Source of the DNA: an uncultured Bacteroides sp.
GTDB lineage: Bacteria > Bacteroidota > Bacteroidia > Bacteroidales > Bacteroidaceae
Assembly (NCBI RefSeq): GCF_963676325.1
Contig: NZ_OY781099.1
Location: 2,046,001 to 2,110,000 of the forward strand
DNA length: 64,000 nt
Direction: 5' to 3'
Shown here piece after piece: positions 60,483-64,000 of this stretch. A program made the translations under genes and the position numbers. Position 1 is the first letter of the stretch, and every line of letters starts with the position of its first letter. The notes beneath the pieces are model-generated. The model was not told where the DNA came from and did not search any database. It was given only the letters and a program-made list of their open reading frames with translations.

Positions 60483-61577
60483 ATGGATAAAAAGATTCTT
60501 AAACGGTTAGATTGGTACATCATAAAGAAATTTCTAGGGACATATTTCTTCTCCATCGCCTTGATTATCTCTATCGCGGTGGTGTTCGATATCAATGAAA
60601 AAATGGATAAATTTATGGAAAATGAAGCTCCGTTAAAAGCTATCGTTTTTCAGTATTACATGAACTTTATCCCTTACTTTGTAAACCTGTTTAGTCCTCT
60701 ATTCGTCTTTATTGCAGTAATCTTCTTTACTTCAAAATTAGCCGAGAATTCAGAAATAATTGCCATGTTTGCAAGTGGTATATCATTTAAAAGAATGCTG
60801 CGCCCTTACATGATTTCGGCGGCTATTATTTCGCTTTGTACTTATGGACTTGGTGCCTATATAATCCCAAAAGGAAATATTACGAAACTTAATTTTGAAG
60901 ATAGATACATTAAAAAGAAGAAACAGGATTTTGTTCGTAATGTCCAGTTAGAAGTTGATACATCTGTTATTGCTTATATTGAAAGATATCAGGATTATAA
61001 TAAAACAGGCTATCATTTTTCTTTGGATAAATTCAAAGATAAAAAGTTGGTCTCACATCTCACAGCGCAATCAATAACATATGACTCAACATCTGTCTAT
61101 AAATGGACTATTCATGATTATATGGTCAGAGAGTTAAATGGACTGAGGGAAAAGCTTTATCGTGGAACGAAGAAGGATACTACAATTATAATGGAACCGT
61201 CAGACTTTCTGATTATGAAAAATCAGCAGGAAACAATGACAAGTCCAAAGTTACGCGAATATATTATAAAACAGAAACAGCGTGGATTTGCAAATATAAA
61301 GGTGTTTGAAATAGAATATGAACGACGCATTGCTATATCCTTTGCTTCTTTTATCCTTACCACAATAGGTGTTGCTCTTTCCTCAAGAAGAGTAAAAGGA
61401 GGAATGGGGCTTCATTTAGGATTGGGTTTAGCTCTTAGTTTCTCTTATATTATGTTTCAGACCGTGTCGTCTACATTTGCTATTAATGGAAATGTACCGC
61501 CAGTAATAGCAGTCTGGATTCCTAATCTGGTCTTTATGATCATTGCAGTTATTCTTTATCGGAATGCTCCAAAATAA
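60483..61577 (+). CDS. LptF/LptG-family permease
   Basis: This is a 364-residue inner-membrane protein of the YjgP/YjgQ family. About three N-terminal helices lie between 15 and 125 (YFFSIALIISIAVVFDINEKM, FSPLFVFIAVIFFTSKLAENSEIIAMFASGISFKRML). A periplasmic domain spans about 125-280. Three C-terminal helices end the protein (FASFILTTIGVALSSRRVKGGMGLHLGLGLALSFSYIMF). Such permeases pull lipopolysaccharide from the inner membrane with LptB. It lies 11 bases after tgt and probably ends the lon-tgt operon. Confidence 0.92.
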   Translation: MDKKILKRLDWYIIKKFLGTYFFSIALIISIAVVFDINEKMDKFMENEAPLKAIVFQYYMNFIPYFVNLFSPLFVFIAVIFFTSKLAENSEIIAMFASGISFKRMLRPYMISAAIISLCTYGLGAYIIPKGNITKLNFEDRYIKKKKQDFVRNVQLEVDTSVIAYIERYQDYNKTGYHFSLDKFKDKKLVSHLTAQSITYDSTSVYKWTIHDYMVRELNGLREKLYRGTKKDTTIIMEPSDFLIMKNQQETMTSPKLREYIIKQKQRGFANIKVFEIEYERRIAISFASFILTTIGVALSSRRVKGGMGLHLGLGLALSFSYIMFQTVSSTFAINGNVPPVIAVWIPNLVFMIIAVILYRNAPK

Positions 61578-61611
61578 TACTTCTCATTAAGATATTAATG
61601 ATATAAAATTA

Positions 61612-61662
61612 AGAAGTTCCGCAACACTTGAATAAACAAGAGAGTTGCGGAACTTCATTTTT
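61612..61662 (+). terminator. Terminator after the LptF/G gene
   Basis: GAAGTTCCGCAAC and GTTGCGGAACTTC form a perfect 13-bp stem around a loop of about 20 bases, then ATTTTTTG. Confidence 0.85.
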
Positions 61663-61697
61663 TGTTGTATCTTTCCTCTAAAATACGCGGCTCTCTC

Positions 61698-62192
61698 TTA
61701 ATTTAATAAAGAAGAGAGTTGTGATAAAGAGATGTTTTTGGCAATAATTACACCATTTTCATCTAATAAATAGCTATTAAAACCTCTGTTTAAGCTATAA
61801 TCCTTAAACAATTTGGAGGATTCACCTTTTGTTTCTACAAAACAGATTGGTGATGCTATTTGATCTTTTCTTATTGTTTCCTTAAATATCGACTGATATT
61901 CATCAAACGAAACAGAAACAAATTTTACTTTATTGAAAGAAGTCATGATTGCATTGTTTAAAATAACATTTTGCATACGTGACTGTGCATCATAACTTGC
62001 CCAAAAATTAATTAGCACATACTGACCTTTCAGGTCTTTCAATTCAAGTTTTTGATTTTTGAGAGTAGTTCCAATACTAAAATCGGGAGCTACATCTCCA
62101 ATGTTCAAACCACCGGTGGGTTTGTCTTTTCCAACAAAAGAGGTCAAGGAAGTAATTAATAATACAACAAAAAGCCATTTTACATACTTCAT
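61698..62192 (-). CDS. Thioredoxin-fold (TlpA/AhpC-like) exported protein without CxxC
   Basis: This 164-residue protein has a signal peptide (KWLFVVLLITSLTSFVG). GDVAPDFSIGTTLKNQKLELKDLKGQYVLINFWASYDAQSR is the AhpC/TSA-TlpA start. The usual active site WASWCAPCR reads WASYDAQSR (64-72), so both redox cysteines are gone (Asp68 and Ser71 in their places). The fold otherwise looks complete to the last strand. It cannot act as a normal thiol reductase and may be a binding or scaffold protein. A minus-strand promoter lies at 62333-62365. Confidence 0.85.
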   Translation of the reverse strand: MKYVKWLFVVLLITSLTSFVGKDKPTGGLNIGDVAPDFSIGTTLKNQKLELKDLKGQYVLINFWASYDAQSRMQNVILNNAIMTSFNKVKFVSVSFDEYQSIFKETIRKDQIASPICFVETKGESSKLFKDYSLNRGFNSYLLDENGVIIAKNISLSQLSSLLN

Positions 62193-62332
62193 GTAATTAG
62201 GTTTTAGTTAATACTATCCGGGACTGCCTTTCTTAAACAGTAGCTGCTTCCCGGAACATTATTCTGCTTTTTATTTCAGTTTTAAAGGAGAAGTAACTGA
62301 TAATCAAAACATTCAATTTTTGCAGCTTTGGA

Positions 62333-62365
62333 CAAAGATATGCATTAATTATTTGTAATTCCAAA
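62333..62365 (-). promoter_or_regulatory. Predicted promoter of the thioredoxin-fold gene
   Basis: On the minus strand TTTG (62365-62362) and TATCTTTG (62340-62333) are separated by 21 bases. Confidence 0.55.
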
Positions 62366-62462
62366 TTAATTGACGAGTATAGTACTTATTTTTATGTTTT
62401 TTTAGGATAAAACATATATAATTTGATTACTTTTGCACCCTAAATAATAAAAAAATGACTTT

Positions 62463-63698
62463 ATGAATAAATCAGGGACAGAGTTAATCCTAATCCGTAT
62501 TACAGGTGAAGATCGTCCTGGTCTGACTGCTTCTGTTACAGAGATTCTATCGAAATACGATGTAACAATATTAGATATCGGTCAGGCCGACATACACAAT
62601 ACATTATCGTTGGGTATTCTTTTTAAAACAAAAGAACAGCACTCTGGTTTTATAATGAAAGAGCTTTTATTTAAAGCTTCTTCTTTGGGGATAACCATAC
62701 GTTTTTATCCTATTTCATTTGAGGAATATGAAAATTGGGTAAGCATGCAAGGGAAAAACAGGTATATACTGACTCTCCTTGGGCGCAAACTATCTGCAAC
62801 TCAAATATCTGCCGTTACAAGAATTGTAGCCGATCAGGGGATGAATATTGATGCTATAAAGAGACTAACTGGTCGTATTCCTCTGGATGAAAGAAAGGCA
62901 AATATCCGTTCATGTATTGAATTATCTGTCCGTGGAAATCCAAAGAATCAGATAGAGATGCAGGCACAGCTATTGAAACTTTCAGCTGATTTGGAAATGG
63001 ATTACTCATTTCAGTTAGACAATATGTATCGCAGGATGCGTCGTTTGATTTGTTTTGATATGGATTCAACTCTAATTGAGACAGAGGTCATTGATGAACT
63101 TGCAATTAAAGCTGGAGTTGGTGATGAGGTGAAAGCTATCACTGAGAGTGCTATGCGAGGCGAAATTGATTTTACGGAGAGCTTTCGCAGAAGAGTTGCC
63201 TTGCTGAAAGGACTTGATGAGTCTGTTATGAAGGAAATAGCCGAAAATCTGCCAATAACAGAAGGTGTAGACCGTTTGATGTTCGTTCTTAAACGTTATG
63301 GATATAAAATTGCTATTCTTTCAGGAGGGTTTACTTATTTTGGTAACTATCTGAAACAGAAATATGGAATAGATTATGTCTATGCAAATGAGTTAGAGAT
63401 TGTTGATGGGAAACTTACCGGAAATTATTTAGGTGATGTGGTTGATGGAAAACGAAAAGCCGAACTATTACGACTAATTGCTCAGGTTGAAAATGTAGAT
63501 ATAGCTCAGACCATTGCAGTTGGTGACGGAGCAAACGATCTTCCAATGCTTGGCATTGCCGGATTGGGTATTGCTTATCATGCAAAACCAAAGGTTAAGC
63601 TAAATGCAAAGCAGTCTATTAATACAATAGGGTTAGATGGTGTTTTATATTTCTTAGGATTTAAGGATTCATATTTGGAAGAACAAGGAAAACTATAA
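62463..63698 (+). CDS. serB: Phosphoserine phosphatase with ACT domains
   Basis: This is a 411-residue HAD enzyme that makes serine from phosphoserine. The first half holds two ACT-like regulatory domains (ELILIRITGEDRPGLTASVTEILSKYDVTILDIGQADI and RYILTLLGRKLSATQISAVTRIVADQG). The HAD domain starts at about 197 with FDMDSTLIETEVIDELA (DxDST nucleophile), then ILSGGFTYFG near 288 and VGDGANDLPML near 357. It ends normally. A -7 box TACTTTTG at 62428-62435 lies 27 bases upstream. Serine is also a substrate of the sphingolipid enzyme in this window. Confidence 0.96.
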   Translation: MNKSGTELILIRITGEDRPGLTASVTEILSKYDVTILDIGQADIHNTLSLGILFKTKEQHSGFIMKELLFKASSLGITIRFYPISFEEYENWVSMQGKNRYILTLLGRKLSATQISAVTRIVADQGMNIDAIKRLTGRIPLDERKANIRSCIELSVRGNPKNQIEMQAQLLKLSADLEMDYSFQLDNMYRRMRRLICFDMDSTLIETEVIDELAIKAGVGDEVKAITESAMRGEIDFTESFRRRVALLKGLDESVMKEIAENLPITEGVDRLMFVLKRYGYKIAILSGGFTYFGNYLKQKYGIDYVYANELEIVDGKLTGNYLGDVVDGKRKAELLRLIAQVENVDIAQTIAVGDGANDLPMLGIAGLGIAYHAKPKVKLNAKQSINTIGLDGVLYFLGFKDSYLEEQGKL

Positions 63699-63786
63699 AG
63701 TGATAAATGGAGAGATTTAATTATTCTTATCCTATTTAATAAATCATCTATTCTTTTTCCTATCTTTGTAGATAAATATTTAATGA

Positions 63787-64000
63787 ATGAAATTTTCCGA
63801 GCTTAATTTAGATGAAACCGTACTTCAGGCACTAGATGCTATGAACTTTGATGAATGCACACCAGTGCAGGAACAAGCCATTCCCATAATTCTTGAAGGC
63901 AGAGATTTAATAGCTGTTGCACAGACAGGTACAGGTAAAACTGCGGCCTTTTTGCTCCCTATTATAAATAAACTTTCCATAGAGAAACACCCTGAAGATT
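63787..64000 (+). CDS. DEAD-box RNA helicase, N-terminal part
   Basis: The frame begins at ATG 63787 (MKFSELNLDETVLQALDAMNFDECTPVQEQAIP) and runs open to the window end, 71 codons. The F-motif and Q-motif (FDECTPVQEQAIP) precede Walker A VAQTGTGKTAAFLLPI near 45-60, together diagnostic of DEAD-box helicases such as RhlE. A -7 box TATCTTTG lies at 63761-63768. The rest is outside the window. Confidence 0.92.
   Translation, partial: MKFSELNLDETVLQALDAMNFDECTPVQEQAIPIILEGRDLIAVAQTGTGKTAAFLLPIINKLSIEKHPED

Overview
This window looks like chromosomal DNA of a Bacteroides-like member of the Bacteroidia. The DNA is AT-rich. Many intergenic regions carry the Bacteroidetes -7 box TAnnTTTG, sometimes with an upstream TTTG/TTG. 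The gene content is typical of that group: a TamL-type outer-membrane lipoprotein, an HU-CCDC81/SPOR protein, a serine palmitoyltransferase, nspC, aguA/aguB, a Wzi/SLBB/Wzz exopolysaccharide locus and many small lipoproteins. The species cannot be fixed from the sequence alone.

Layout. 0-2.8 kb: divergent uronate genes uxaB (cut by the window edge) and uxaC with a shared regulatory region. 2.8-6.1 kb: a Gfo/Idh/MocA dehydrogenase, proS and a YciI protein. 6.1-6.7 kb: five tRNA genes (3 Gly, 2 Leu). 6.7-12.6 kb: nspC, uvrD/pcrA, sodB and a YycJ-like hydrolase. 12.6-14.8 kb: two tRNA-Lys genes and a complete IS1182-type insertion sequence sitting in the loop of a terminator hairpin. 14.8-18 kb: divergent sugar transporters (SSS and FucP type). 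18-23.7 kb: lipoproteins, tamL and a SpoU/TrmH methyltransferase. 23.7-39.8 kb: an exopolysaccharide locus with ugd, rfbC, wzi, wcaJ, five glycosyltransferases, a polymerase-like protein, wzx, a Wzz-like protein and an SLBB export protein. 40-41.7 kb: an HU/SPOR protein and a zinc-ribbon/FHA protein. 41.9-42.6 kb: a decayed CPBP protease gene. 42.8-45 kb: tRNA-Glu, fetAB and an HU-like protein. 45.3-47.9 kb: a DUF2148 protein, aguA and aguB. 48-51.4 kb: aspS, queE, queD and tRNA-Pro. 51.6-53.5 kb: a class C group II intron. 53.5-56 kb: a divergent pair of serine palmitoyltransferase and a lipid kinase. 56-64 kb: a tRNA1(Val) methyltransferase, lon, tgt, an LptF/G permease, a thioredoxin-fold lipoprotein-like protein, serB and the start of a DEAD-box helicase.

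How the genes fit together. The exopolysaccharide locus forms a nearly complete Wzx/Wzy-type pathway: WcaJ loads the lipid carrier, five glycosyltransferases extend the chain, Wzx flips, Wzy polymerises, Wzz/SLBB proteins export and Wzi anchors. AguA, AguB and NspC are steps of polyamine synthesis by the agmatine and carboxyspermidine routes. QueD, QueE and Tgt belong to queuosine synthesis.

The most unusual signals are non-coding. Three intergenic arrays each hold exactly four TGTACA palindromes spaced exactly 22 nt apart (5518, 22760 and 45127). A fourth, diverged array with a different palindromic core (ATTGGCCAAT-like) and a 21-22 nt period lies near 11.5 kb. Both mobile elements in the window sit at intrinsic terminators and break no gene.
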